Below, in pieces: positions 1 to 11,000 of a DNA stretch of 64,000 nucleotides; positions within the stretch are counted from its first letter, which is position 1; every line of letters begins with the position of its first letter. A program made the translations under genes and the position numbers. This DNA is from Tritrichomonas musculus. Its lineage: Eukaryota > Parabasalia > Tritrichomonadida > Tritrichomonadidae. A model generated the notes under the pieces. The model was not told the origin of the DNA and ran no database searches. It saw only the letters and a list, made by a program, of their open reading frames with translations. The stretch lies in the NCBI GenBank assembly GCA_039105265.1, contig JAPFFF010000051.1, positions 806,001 through 870,000 on the forward strand, in the 5' to 3' direction.

Positions 1-1565
1 GATTGAGGAATTGTAAATTGCTTGAGTGATTTGCAATCATTAAAAGTCGATTCATCAATCGAAGTAATTAAAGGAGGATCTTCAAATACAATCTCTTCAA
101 GTAGTTTGCATCCACTAAAAGAACTGGATTCAATTGTCTCAACAGAAGAAGGAATTGTAACTTTTTTCAAAGATGTGCATTTTTGGAAGGCATGACTTTT
201 AATTAAAGTGACTGAATTTGGCATTGTAACTTCAGTCAATGATGTGCATTTATCAAAAGCATACTCGCCAATCGTATTCAATGACGAGTTGCCATCAAAT
301 ATTATATTAGACAATGCTGAACATTTAGAAAACGCATTGGATTCAATCGAAGTGACTGAAGAAGGAATTGTAATCTCAGGAAGTGAAGTACAACCTTTGA
401 ACGCAAACAATTTAATTGTGCTCAAAGATGAAGGACTCTCAAAAGTAACTTTTTCTAAAGATGAACAGTCACAAAAAGTGTCAGACTCAATTGATGTCAA
501 TGATGATGGAATCGTTATTTCAAGAAGTGAAGTGCACTCATTAAATGCATATTTCTCAATTGAGGTAACGGTTGGCAGTATCGTTATTTGGACTAATGAC
601 GAACATCCATGAAAAGCATAGCTCTTGATAGATTTTACTGATGAAGGAATTGTCACTTTTTCTAACGATGAACAACCATCAAGCAAATTGGATTCAATTG
701 CTTCAAAGTTGTCAGGAATAGTTATTTCATGAAGAGATGAGCATCCTTTGAAAACAAACTCGCCAATTGACTTTAATGAAGAAGGACTCTCAAACACAAC
801 TTTGTTCAATGATGAACAACCGTAAAAAGCATTTGATGCAATTGAATCAACTGATGAAGGAATAACTATTTCTTGAATTGAGCTGCAGTTATGAAAAGCA
901 TTCTCACCAATAGAAGTTGTTGAAAACGGAATTGTTATTTCTTTGAGTGCTGAGCAGCCTTCAAAAGCACACAATCCAATTAATTTCGATGTTGCTTCTT
1001 CGTCATTTGAAGGCATAGATGGAATTGATATTTGCTCAAGCGAAGAGCAACCTTGGAATGCATATTCACCGATTGATGACAAGAATGAGATGATTGTTAC
1101 ATTAGTCAATGACGTGCACTCTTGAAAAGCAGCTTTTTCAATAGAAACAACAGAATGAATTGCCACTTTTTTCAAAGAAGAACAACCTTTGAATGTTGAG
1201 TTTCCAATCGAATTTAATGAAGAATCAATTGTGACTTCAGTCAATGAAGAGCATCCAATGAATGCAAACGATTCAATTGAAGTAACTGAAGATGGAATTG
1301 TTATTGATTCCAATGATGTGCATTTATTGAACGCAAATGATTCAATCAAAGTCACTGAAGAAGGAATCGTGATTTTCTTCAAAGACGAGCATCCTTTGAA
1401 TGCTTTAAAGCCGATCGATACAACTGAAGAAGGAATCGACATCTCTGTTATTTCAGTACAATCTTCAAATGAATTCGGTCCAATCTTTGTCTCTGGTAAT
1501 GATAACAAAAGATTAATGATTTCAATGTTGTTGTTCTCTGCAGCTACATGCAATGCTGATATATT
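1..1565 (-). CDS. Ankyrin-BspA leucine-rich repeat protein, downstream exon (partial, runs off left edge)
   Basis: The minus-strand frame is open from about 1565 to the window edge (over 510 codons). It begins with half an ankyrin repeat (ALHVAAENNN then IEIINLLLS) and passes directly, about residue 24, into tandem 23-residue BspA-type LRR_5 repeats (CSSL..ITIPSSVTSIG..AF). No stop occurs in this frame, so the C-terminus lies outside the window. The exon follows the helical N-terminal exon at 1763-2887 across a 200-nt AT-rich spacer, and together they form one ankyrin plus BspA gene. BspA-like repeats are a large surface or secreted family in trichomonads, but no signal peptide or membrane segment is visible in this part. 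The first codon is inferred from the ankyrin register (ATA TCA GCA TTG), not from a start codon. The opposite strand also shows long open frames, which are shadows of the repeat. Confidence 0.75.
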
Positions 1566-1762
1566 AAAAAATAACAAAAAAAGAAATTTTATTTAAAATA
1601 AAAATAATGAAACATCATTCAAAAACAAATAATTAGTTTGAAATTGAATTAAAATAAATGATTTGAAACTCCATTTTAAAAAATTTATCATTTTTGGAAC
1701 GAAATTAAAAGCAAAAAATTATTTTGGAATTTGATAAAAAAAAAAAGTTTCTTAGAAATTAT
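1563..1762 (-). other. Intron-like AT-rich spacer between ankyrin exons
   Basis: These 200 nt separate the N-terminal exon from the ankyrin-LRR exon. In coding orientation the spacer repeats a loose motif of about 25 nt (TTTTAATNNAATTTCAAA) and carries stop codons in the frame read from the upstream exon. No GT...AG pair sits at the position needed to join the two coding segments. It is of the same kind as the spacers at 4553-4752 and 59144-62687. Confidence 0.6.
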
Positions 1763-2887
1763 TGATTCACTTATGTCTATTTCTTGGTCTTTCATAAGAA
1801 TCTCAACAAGTGTAATGTAATTAAAACGGCACAAATAGCACAAAATAAGATTTGTTTCCAAATCAATTGGAACGGTTGAGAAGTTGAAATAACGGAAACG
1901 ATAAGCAACAATTGTTTCATCAAAATTGTTTTTTCGATTCATTTTTTCAACTCCTCTTTTGAAAGTCTTTCTTTGGAGATATTGAGCAATTTCATTGTGA
2001 TGACATTTAATAGACTCTTCAATACACTTTTTAAAAGATCTATCTACTGGTTTTATGCTTTTTTCATCAAGAAAACGAATCAATTCAGCATTGTTACTAT
2101 GAATTGCATAAAGCCACAATGAAGGAGTCAATTCGACATCATTTTTTTCTAAGTATTTGATGATTTGAATTGATCCAAAGAAAGATGCATATTCAATTAA
2201 CGTTGGCTCTTTATCTAACAAAAAAGAATTCGTCTCAAAAAATGACGGTTTGATCGTTGTGGTCGATATTTCTAGCTTCGTTTTGTTCAAATAAGAAATA
2301 AAATCTTCAATTGAATCTTTACGAATTATTTCGCAGATTTCTGAGTCGTTTTCGCCTATTTCGCACTTTTCATCAAATTCAGTTAAAATATTTGTATTAA
2401 CTTTTTGAATATCATTTTTAATTGAATTTGCTATTTCTTTGAATTCATCATTCAATTTAATTTGTGAGTAAAAATAATGTAAGTCAGACAAACCATTCAA
2501 TCTTGTTTTATTACGTAAATATTGAATAATTGACTCATCAAATGTCAGTATTTTATTTTTGAAAAGAAAAAGGAGATTTCTTTTGTGATTTTTAAAAAGT
2601 TCGAATAATTCGGAATTTGAAAAGGTCTGTTGAGCTTTTTGGAAGAAAAATAAAAAAAGCTGATCAATTTTGTTGAGGAAATCTGGATACCGATGATGAT
2701 TACCTGCTATTCCTAATATTGTGTGAAGTAGTATCAACGATTCTTCATGATTATCAAAAAAATTATTTAACTCAAAAAGGTTAACTAATCTAGAGTAATA
2801 TTCATGATTATCTTTCTGGCTGTCGGCATGCTTCAAAAGAATATCATAAATTTCTTTCTTTTGATTGAAATATTTTTGAATTTCCAT
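1763..2887 (-). CDS. N-terminal exon of ankyrin-BspA gene (Trichomonas-type helical domain)
   Basis: About 375 codons rich in helix. The start is the ATG of MEIQKYF at 2887: the paralogue at 63764 begins with MEIKKYL, so the 13 residues upstream in the same frame are probably untranslated. Motifs shared with that paralogue include SLWLYAIH, a block TLIEYASFFGSIQI and ESIKCHH, typical of the large Trichomonas ankyrin-domain family with a helical N-terminal module (a DUF3447-like assignment is inferred). The exon ends in half an ankyrin repeat (EILMKDQEIDISES), at the register where all ankyrin exons in this window end. Reading on into the spacer gives stops within about 25 codons. Function unknown; probably a protein-interaction scaffold. 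Confidence 0.7.
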
Positions 2888-3294
2888 TTTCTTTCTAAAC
2901 AGCCTCTGACATGTGACATAAAACATAAATTTAATTTTAAACGTTCTTGATGTTAAAAAATTGATAAATAATTATATTAAGCATTTCATCTTTTTTCATC
3001 AACTCATTATAAATATGAAATAAATATAATTACTGGTTCTATTTTCAAAATCATTTTCAATATTATCATATATTGATTATTTGAAAAATTGAAAATTTCT
3101 TTTAAAATAACAAATTTTACAAAAGAAAATCATTTGAAAGAATGATTTTAATATATATTTTCTACCAAAGCATAGAGATTTGCATAAAAAATATTTCCAA
3201 AAAATAAACTACTCAAAAAGTTTTATTCGTTTAAATAAAGAAATAAACAGTAAATCTTAAATCTTTTTTTTTAATTATTAAAAAATTAAATTTT
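2888..3294. other. Intergenic, AT-rich
   Basis: Low-complexity AT-rich DNA between the start of the ankyrin-BspA gene and the 3' end of the hexosaminidase remnant. I see no coding frame, repeat or structured RNA. Confidence 0.6.
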
Positions 3295-4497
3295 TTACCT
3301 ATTCATGTAAAGATAAATTGTACCTTCACAGTCATCGCCACCTTCGCACATCATGCCAGCCTGAATTTTAATATTGTCAGGTGTGACAGTTGCGGAATTC
3401 TTCAGTGCGTAAATCACGTCCTTGTACTCGTCGGCAGCAACTCCTTCGTGATCATCTTCAGCCACCACAGCGTCATTGAAGAGCAACTTCACGTTTTTCA
3501 CGTGCGTTTTATTCTTTCCGTTTTTGTGAATGAAAGCGGCCTCGATGTTTCCATTTTTGTCCAGTGCCTGGTCGAGTGGAAAAGTGACAGATACCCATTT
3601 ATCAGCCTGCAACTCGCCCTTGTTCCACACGCCTTGCGTTCCATATTGGAGGCCAGCGTCGACCAATCCCATGTTAGAAAGAACCATCGCTTCGTGCATG
3701 AATCGCACCCAATCTTTTCGCTCGTTCGGCAACCAAGCGATCTCTGCGAGTGCGAGAGCTCTAGGGAAAGTCTTCCACTGCAAGTCAGTTCTTTCCCAGA
3801 TGTACTCGGTCCAGATTGAGCCCTGCACGCCGATGATTTTGCTTGTCAGATTTTCGGGGATGTTTTTCAAAGGATTGTAGAAGTAGATTGTGTGCGCAGT
3901 GACGTATCCGCCGACGTATTCAAACAGCTCCTTTGCATAGAATTGTTGCCATGTGAAATACAAGTAACCGTTCGGTGTCATGACGACATTGTGGCCAAGT
4001 TTGGCAGCCTTTTCGGCATCACCTAACCAGCTCATGACAACAGCTGATTCGGTGAACTCAAGATCGCCTTTAAGGATCTCATTCCAGCCGACAAGACGAC
4101 GTCCTTTTGACTCCAGATATTTGGCAAAATGTCGCGTGAGACATGCTTGAAGTTGATCTTCATTCTGAAGGCCTTCGTCTTTCATTCTTTCTTGACATTT
4201 CGGACACGTTTGCCAACGCGTCCTTGGACACTCATCGCCGCCACAATGTATGTAGACACTCGGAAAGATGTTCATAACTTCGTCCAAAACATCCTCAAGA
4301 AAGGAGATCGCTTCATCATTGCCTGCACAAATGATGTCAGCTTCAACTCCCCACTTGCAACGCGGCTTGAATGGACCTCCGTTACACGAATATTGCGGAT
4401 ACCCACAAAGAAGGCCAAGTGCATGGCCAGGCATCTCAATCTCAGGAATGACTCGAATGGACCTCATTCTTGCATATTCAACTATCTCCCTTGCATC
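3295..4497 (-). pseudogene. Beta-N-acetylhexosaminidase (GH20), 5'-truncated
   Basis: The frame encodes the C-terminal two thirds of a glycoside hydrolase family 20 enzyme, which releases terminal N-acetylglucosamine or N-acetylgalactosamine from glycans. Visible signatures are IRVIPEIEMPGH, the catalytic pair in HCGGDE (Asp78-Glu79 counted from the internal ATG at 4467), WNEIL, VMSWLGD, GSIWTEYIW and ALAEIAW. The frame continues upstream of that ATG (DAREIVEYAR) until about 4497, where the family resemblance stops. The N-terminal domain and first barrel strands, normally another 150 or more residues, are absent. Upstream DNA instead holds an ankyrin exon on the other strand. The C-terminus looks complete. 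GC content is clearly above the surroundings. Probably a dead copy, although the internal ATG leaves an open frame of 390 codons. Confidence 0.85.
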
Positions 4498-4500
4498 TAT
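4490..4500. other. Rearrangement breakpoint
   Basis: GH20 coding sequence on the minus strand ends and ankyrin coding sequence on the plus strand begins within about 10 bases. Both genes lack their 5' parts exactly here, consistent with one joining event such as an inversion or deletion. Confidence 0.6.
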
Positions 4501-4845
4501 TTTAATAGAGCGTTTGTTAGCACATCCACAAATTGATGTAAATGCAAAATCAGTTTTATATTTTTTAATTTTTTTATATCATTCAAAAATATTAATTCTA
4601 AAAAAAAGTTATTTTTATAATGTACATTACAAAATAAATTATTTGAATGAAATTTTCAATAATTGTTTTTTTGTTTATTCAATTTTTAATTTGATAGTTA
4701 AAATAAAATTTCGAGCATGATTATTTGAATGAAATTTTATATTAATTTTCAAAGAACAGCATTACATTTAGCAATTGAAAAGAGAAATGAAACAATTATT
4801 AAAGCTTCATTAGGAACACCAGGAATCGATACTAGAGTCAAAGAT
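4496..4845 (+). pseudogene. Ankyrin gene fragment: two exons with an intron-like spacer
   Basis: 4496-4552 is the end of one ankyrin unit (ILIERLLAHPQIDVNAKS). 4753-4845 is a full 93-nt, 31-codon unit starting RTALHLAIEK and ending with DTRVKD. Between them, 4553-4752 is a 200-nt AT-rich spacer with stops and the same loose ATTCAAAA/AATTTTAAT motif as the other ankyrin spacers. The 5' part of the gene is missing at the breakpoint near 4496, so this is a truncated remnant. Downstream the frame runs on as KDEVILISLNK and loses ankyrin character by about 4860. The last exon of the 59-kb gene also ends KDE followed by I, so this is probably the same type of terminal exon. Confidence 0.65.
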
Positions 4846-6362
4846 GAAGTTATATTAATATCTTTGAATAAAGTTTTCATTAATAATTTAATGATTTTTT
4901 GGATGTTATTTAATGAAGAACACCAATGGATATTAGTGATAGTTGGTATATCAAATCACTACTATTGAAAGCACGTTTTTTCTGAACGTGAAATAATTTA
5001 AATAAAAAAATTTTTAGTTTTATTTAATTATTCTTAAAATACATCAGTTGCATTATAATCAGTTATCTAATATGCAAAATATTTTTATTTAGACATTAAT
5101 TTGCTCTTGTTATTTATTGGAATTCATGATTGCACTTTGATTATGACAATTTTCAAGAAAAATTAAAATGTCATATTGGAATCATTTCCTTTAATATAAA
5201 AAATAGGCGGTGATCATGATTGTGAAGTTATAAAACTGGTACTTATTTTTTTAGTGAAGTGAAATGTATTGATCAAAACAGGAATAATCACAATAGGACT
5301 ATATAAAAAGGGTAGGCTGGTTTACTTTTTTATTTACCACTTTTTGAATTAAATCATAAAATTAACGATCAGATTTGAGCATTTATGGGTGGGACACTCT
5401 TTTTTTGACCTCAAAAAGTTTCAAAATCTCTTCGAATTTTAGGTTTTATTTGGTGATTTTAATAAATTTTCTTACCCATTTAATAATCTTTAAATTGGTC
5501 ATTGAAACCAATCAAAAAACTTAATATTCATCGAGTTTTTTTTGACTTCACACTCTAATAGATCTCTCTTCGTAAGAGATATCCTTCAAAACTACTAATA
5601 CTATTTGATTTTATACATATGCATTATACATTATAAAACATAAATATTTATAATTACTTTGTAGTTAGTCCAAAAAAGTTAATATAATAATTATTTTTAA
5701 GTTTTTTCGATACATGATCTTTTCTAACTTTTTATTTTGTAATATTCGATTTCTTCTTTTAATGCTCAATAAAATGATATATTTTGTTTGAACATAACTT
5801 CAAAGATAAAGTTTAGTTTGAAAAATGAATTCAAAAAGTTGAATTAATAAACGGAATGATTCAATTTTCGGCGGTTAGAAAATTAATTTTAAACGATCAA
5901 ACTCAATATTTATGCTTTAAAATATATTATAAGAATAGGGAATATTATTTAAAATGAGGTTCCGCCATTTATAAAATCAAAAAATTCAAAATGACCATTT
6001 TTTACCCAAATTATTTTTTATGGAAAATAAAATGCGATTATCTAATTCACCTTTGATGATTTTGATTTTTTAAATAGTAAATTATATGTAGCTATTAAAA
6101 ATCTATCTAAATATAAAATAACTGGAAAAAGTCTTGGATGGCTTACACATGAGCATTTTAATTATTATTTAAGCTCAATAAAAATCAACTTTTTTATTAA
6201 ATCTAGAGCCAGAAAATGCTCAAAAACTTAAATGATTTATATTTCATCTATATATTAAATATCATGAAAATATAATAGAGATTCTGTTTTCACAAAGTGG
6301 CATTCACAATTTCAACTAATAAAATAAAATAAAAAATGTTTATTGAAAAAAGAATTATATTT
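4846..6362. other. Intergenic, AT-rich, with dispersed short repeats
   Basis: No coding frame is supported. A stretch near 5342 (TTGAATTAAATCATAAAA) recurs at about 14818. The string TTTGGTGATTTTAATAAAT near 5448 resembles the reverse complement of 17860-17880, so part of the region may be old dispersed-repeat DNA. Confidence 0.45.
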
Positions 6363-7277
6363 TTATTGTTCATCAAGAAGCTTCTTAAAACTTTCTTCAT
6401 CATATCCTGAAGCTTCGAAAAAAAAATAAAGAACCTGAAGATTAATATTGGGTCTCATTTTATGATACTTCAAGAAGAGACTCTTTTTCCTTTGAGAAAT
6501 GTCCATATTTGACAGGAAATTTAAAATTTTTTGATCTTCTTTTTCTTCATCTTCATTTTTATCATCATAATCATCTTTTGATTTTGAAAAGAAATTCAAA
6601 TTATGAAGGTTTTCTTCAATTTCTTGATTCATTTCATTACAAAATTTGTTTTCATTGAAACCTGCCTTTTCAAAAGATGAATACAATTCATGAAGGAGAA
6701 TCGATTGCTTGATTTTGAAGTATCTTTTGAAAACAGCTTCTTGATTTCTGTCTAATTTTTTCGTTGATAAAAATTTTTGAAGACTAATTTCATCTAATTG
6801 GCCTTGATTTTGTAAATCCGATTGTTTCGATGGAGAAGAATTAATTTCTTCTGGATTTTGTGGTTGTGTTTGGATTAAAGGATCTTGTCTAATTTGTGAT
6901 GGCAGTGGGATATTTAAAGGTTCTTGTCTAATTTGTGGTTGTGGAAGTTGGTTTAAAGGTTCTTGTCTAACTTGCGGTGGCGGTGGTTGGTTTAAAGGCA
7001 TTTGATTAGATTGAGTTTGTTGATTTTGATGTGAATATGCATATTTCCTATCGGAAAAATATCTAAAAGTGATTCCATGATTTAAAATATATTCATTGTC
7101 TGGAATTATACTTTTTCCTCCCGTACTTTTGGAAATAAAGAAATAAGTTCTATCTCGACGAAAATGTTGAGCACACATATCTCTAACTTCTCTAACTGTT
7201 GTTGTTGCAGAAACCCTTGTAGTAAACTTATTATTAGTAAGGGTAAATATACTTATTTCCACTAAATTATCAGACAT
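6363..7277 (-). CDS. Ubiquitin-like-fold protein with Pro/Gln repeats and a duplicated helical domain
   Basis: 304 residues, start ATG TCT GAT. Residues 1-75 look like a divergent ubiquitin or UBX-type fold (alternating hydrophobic strands, TTVREVRDMC, then IIPDNEYILNHGI). Residues about 95-140 hold three to four tandem units of about 14 residues built on Q(I/V)RQEPLN. The C-terminal half has two related helical segments: one with LDRNQEAVFKRYF then LYSSFEKAGFNENKF, the other with MDISQRKKSLFLKYH then LYFFFEASGYDEESF. An acidic linker separates them. The repeated domain resembles a UBA-like helical bundle, but I do not recognise it. No membrane segment. A role as a ubiquitin-pathway adaptor is inferred from the fold only. 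Confidence 0.6.
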   Translation of the reverse strand: MSDNLVEISIFTLTNNKFTTRVSATTTVREVRDMCAQHFRRDRTYFFISKSTGGKSIIPDNEYILNHGITFRYFSDRKYAYSHQNQQTQSNQMPLNQPPPPQVRQEPLNQLPQPQIRQEPLNIPLPSQIRQDPLIQTQPQNPEEINSSPSKQSDLQNQGQLDEISLQKFLSTKKLDRNQEAVFKRYFKIKQSILLHELYSSFEKAGFNENKFCNEMNQEIEENLHNLNFFSKSKDDYDDKNEDEEKEDQKILNFLSNMDISQRKKSLFLKYHKMRPNINLQVLYFFFEASGYDEESFKKLLDEQ

Positions 7278-7387
7278 TGTAAATTTTTGGCATGAATTTT
7301 GGAAATTTCCAAAATTGTGAAAATAAAGTTATAAAGATATAACTTTTTCTATTAAAAAATTGAATTAAAATTTTCAAATTTTTTTAT

Positions 7388-7492
7388 TGGTCCAGTCTGC
7401 AGGCTTGCAAAAAGGGCAGTGGCTTTAACCAGTGTCCCGAGACGACCTTCAGGCCCGAACCAAGCTAAGTGCATGGTGACCCGAGCATAAAT
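7388..7492. ncRNA. GC-rich island, candidate structured RNA (strand unknown)
   Basis: About 100 nt at roughly 55% GC stand alone in DNA near 20% GC and contain no open frame. A hairpin can be drawn: GGGCAGTGG, loop CTTTAA, CCAGTGTCCC. A run TTTT follows the island on the plus strand at about 7489, which could end a Pol III transcript. I do not recognise tRNA, 5S, SRP or U6 features. It may be an unannotated small RNA or a repeat remnant. Confidence 0.25.
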
Positions 7493-7732
7493 TTTAAAAA
7501 GTTTATTAAAAAAAAATAATATGATTTTTTTAATCTCTCTAATTTTAATTAATATACCTTATTTGATTTATCATTGACTAAATAATGACATGTGGATTAA
7601 TATCTTATATTATTTATTCAATTTAATAGAAATTAATATTTCAGAAATCTCATAGAAAAAGTGTATTTAATAAACATAATATAATAGTTAACTAAATATG
7701 AGATCTTCATTAATATTTCATAACTTTTAATA
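7493..7732. other. Intergenic, AT-rich
   Basis: Nothing visible between the GC-rich island and the LRR relic. Confidence 0.5.
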
Positions 7733-7975
7733 ATATTTATGTGCCATTAAAAGATTTAAACATCTTTTGAAATCAGAATTCCTAGTTAAAGTTACAGATG
7801 AAAGAATTGTGATTTGTTTGTTTTAATGATAAACATCCCTCGAAAGTCCAATTTTTAATAGAAGTTGCAGAGGAAGGAATTGTGATTTGTGCCAATAATG
7901 AACATCCACAGAAAATAAAAAATCCAGTTTCGGTTACAGAAGAATGGAATTGTGATACGTTATGCAAAATATATT
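7733..7975 (-). pseudogene. Decayed BspA LRR repeats downstream of the kinase-BspA gene
   Basis: The minus strand reads as two to three degenerate copies of the 23-residue repeat (LAQITIPSSATSI, then ILSSVTLTRN) with frame changes between them and a stop at the end. It lies just past the stop of the kinase-BspA gene and is most simply a former 3' extension or a stray repeat block that lost its frame. Confidence 0.6.
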
Positions 7976-8043
7976 AAATTTGCCATTCTTTCAGAGTCAT
8001 ATCTTTTTTATTATAACTTTCCTTAGGTTTAGCGCTTTCAGAG

Positions 8044-11000
8044 TTATATGTATTTCACTTTCACTTTTGGATTTATAACATGAAGATTGATATCCAATGA
8101 AGATGGAATTGTTATTAGCTTCAATGATGAACATTTAAAGAAAGTAAAACATTCAATTTTAGTTACAGAAGAAGGAATTGTTATTTGTGTCAGTGATGAA
8201 CATTCACTGAAAGCAGAATCACCAATTGAAGTTACAGAAGAAGGAATTGTTATTTGTGTCAGTGATGAACATTCTCTGAAAGCAGAACTTCCAATTGAAG
8301 TTACAGAAGAAGGAATTGTTATTTGTGTCAGTGATGAACATTCACTGAAAGCAGAATCACCAATTGAAGTTACAGAAGAAGGAATTGTTATTTGTGTCAG
8401 TGATGAACATTCACTGAAAGCAGAATCACCAATTGAAGTTACAGAAGAAGGAATTGTTATTTGTGTCAGTGATGAACATCCACTGAAAGCAGAAAATCCA
8501 ATTGAAGTTACAGAAGAAGGAATTGTTATTTGTGCCAGTGATGAACATTTAAAGAAAGTAAAACCTTCAATTTTAGTTACAGAAGAAGGAATTGTTATTT
8601 GTGTCAGTGATGAACATTCTCTGAAAGCAGAAATTCCAATTGAAGTTACAGAAGAAGGAATTGTTATTTGTGTCAGTGATGAACATCCACTGAAAGCAGA
8701 ACTTCCAATTGAAGTTACAGAAGAAGGAATTGTTATTTGTGCCAGTGATGAACATTTAATGAAAGTAAAACCTTCAATTTTAGTTACAGAAGAAGGAATT
8801 GTTATTTGTTTCAGTGATGAACATTCACTGAAAGAACCTTCTTCAATTGTAATTACAGAAGAAGGAATGATAACTTCTGTCAATGAAGAGCATCCACTTA
8901 GAGCATATGATCCAATTTGTATTACAGAGGATGGAATTGTTAACTTTTTTAATAAAACAAATCTAGCAAATGCATATTTGCCAATTGAAGTTACAGATGA
9001 CGGAAGAGTTATTTGTTCCATTGATGAAAGCTGATCGCGGTCTTTTATTTTTGTAATTGAAGAAGGAAGAGAAATTTTGGTTAGTGATGAACATCCACTG
9101 AAAACACCATCTCCAATTGAAGTTACAGAAGAAGGAATTGTTATTTGTGTCAGTGATGAACATTTAAAGAAAGTAAAACCTTCAATTTTAGTTACAGAAG
9201 AAGAAATTGTTATTTGTGTCAGTGATGAACATTCACTGAAAGCAGAAATTCCAATTGAAGTTACAGAAGAAGGAATTGTTATTTGTGTCAGTGATGAACA
9301 AAAACTGAAAGCAGAATCACCAATTGAAGTTACAGAAGAAGAAATTGTTATTTGTGTCAGTGATGAACATCCACTGAAAGCAGAATCACCAATTGAAGTT
9401 ACAGAAGAAGGAATTGTTATTTGTGCCAGTGATGAACATTTAATGAAAGTAAAATCTTCAATTTTAGTTACAGAAGAAGGAATTGTTATTTGTGTCAGTG
9501 ATGAACATCCACTGAAAGCAGAAAATCCAATTGAAGTTACAGAAGAAGGAATTGTTATTTGTGCCAGTGATGAACATTCACTGAAAGCAGAATCACCAAT
9601 TGAAGTTACAGAAGAAGGAATTGTTATTTGTGTCAGTGATGAACATTTAATGAAAGTAAAACCTTCAATTTTAGTTACAGAAGAAGAAATTGTTATTTGT
9701 GTCAGTGATGAACATTCTCTGAAAGCAGAAATTCCAATTGAAGTTACAGAAGAAGGAATTGTTATTTGTGTCAGTGATGAACATCCACTGAAAGCAGAAC
9801 TTCCAATTGAAGTTACAGAAGAAGGAATTGTTATTTGTGTCAGTGATGAACATTCACTGAAAGCAGAATCACCAATTGAAGTTACAGAAGAAGAAATTGT
9901 TATTTGTGTCAGTGATGAACATCCACTGAAAGCAGAAATTCCAATTGAAGTTACAGAAGAAGGAATTGTTATTTGTGTCAGTGATGAACATTCACTGAAA
10001 GCAGAATCACCAATTGAAGTTACAGAAGAAGGAATTGTTATTTGTGTCAGTGATGAACATTCACTGAAAGCAGAACTTCCAATTGAAGTTACAGAAGAAG
10101 AAATTGTTATTTGTGTCAGTGATGTGCATTTCTCGAAAGCATAACTTCCAATTGAAGTTACAGAAGAAGGAATTGTTATTTGTGTCAGTGATGAACATTC
10201 TCTGAAAGCAGAACTTCCAATTGAAGTTACAGAAAAAGGAATCATAATCTCTTTCATGAATGAGCAATCTTTAAATGATTCAGGTGGAATATTAATGATA
10301 GATGAATCAATTATATAATATGAAATATTATCTGTAAATAATGAAGATAAGGAAGATAAATTAAAAATAGAAAAAGAAATGCCAATTTTGATATTCTTCA
10401 CCTTCTTGTTTCTGATTTTTATAATAAGTTCCATAATAGTTTTGAATGAAGATGTTTCTGCGAAATTTATTTCAACCAATATTTTCTTATATTTGCTTAA
10501 AAATTTAATGAAATCGTTCGATTTAAGTGATTTGTTGTAAAACAGCTTTTCTGTGTTATGTGGATGAAGAATAATTTGACTAAATTCGGATTCTTGTTCA
10601 TTTTGATTGCTCTTGTTATATAAATTTTTACTGTTGTTCTTGATGATAATCATTTGCGTTTCTGATGAAAATTTGGTGAATCCTTTGATTTGATTGAGTG
10701 TATTAATGGATCTCATGATATATTCACACTTTTGATAACCTTTATCTTTCGATAATTGGAAATATTTGTATCCTTCCTTTGGATTGCTTTTTTTCGCTTC
10801 ACCTAGAAAAAGCATCTTTCCATATTGATACATGCATTCTTGACTACCAATTTTCGTGCCTTCTTCGAAATATTTAAAGGCCTGTTTGAATTTGTCCATT
10901 TTACGCGAAATTAGTCCGCGAAGTAATAAAATGACATCTTGATGTTTGTTGTCGATTTTGGTAAGATATTCATTCGCTTTAGTCAAATCTCGATGTATAA

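Noticed and set aside
208-1596. Plus-strand frames over the left edge
   Set aside because: Antisense shadows of the minus-strand BspA repeats; they begin at GTG or TTG codons and have no domain.
7388-7492. tRNA or 5S rRNA gene
   Set aside because: No cloverleaf, no A and B box pair at the right spacing, and no 5S core sequence could be recognised.
8087-10144. Long plus-strand open frames (315 and 355 codons) opposite the BspA array
   Set aside because: They mirror the 69-bp LRR repeat on the other strand and encode only a monotonous repeat (VTEEGIVICVSDEH). The minus-strand gene has a kinase and real domain structure.
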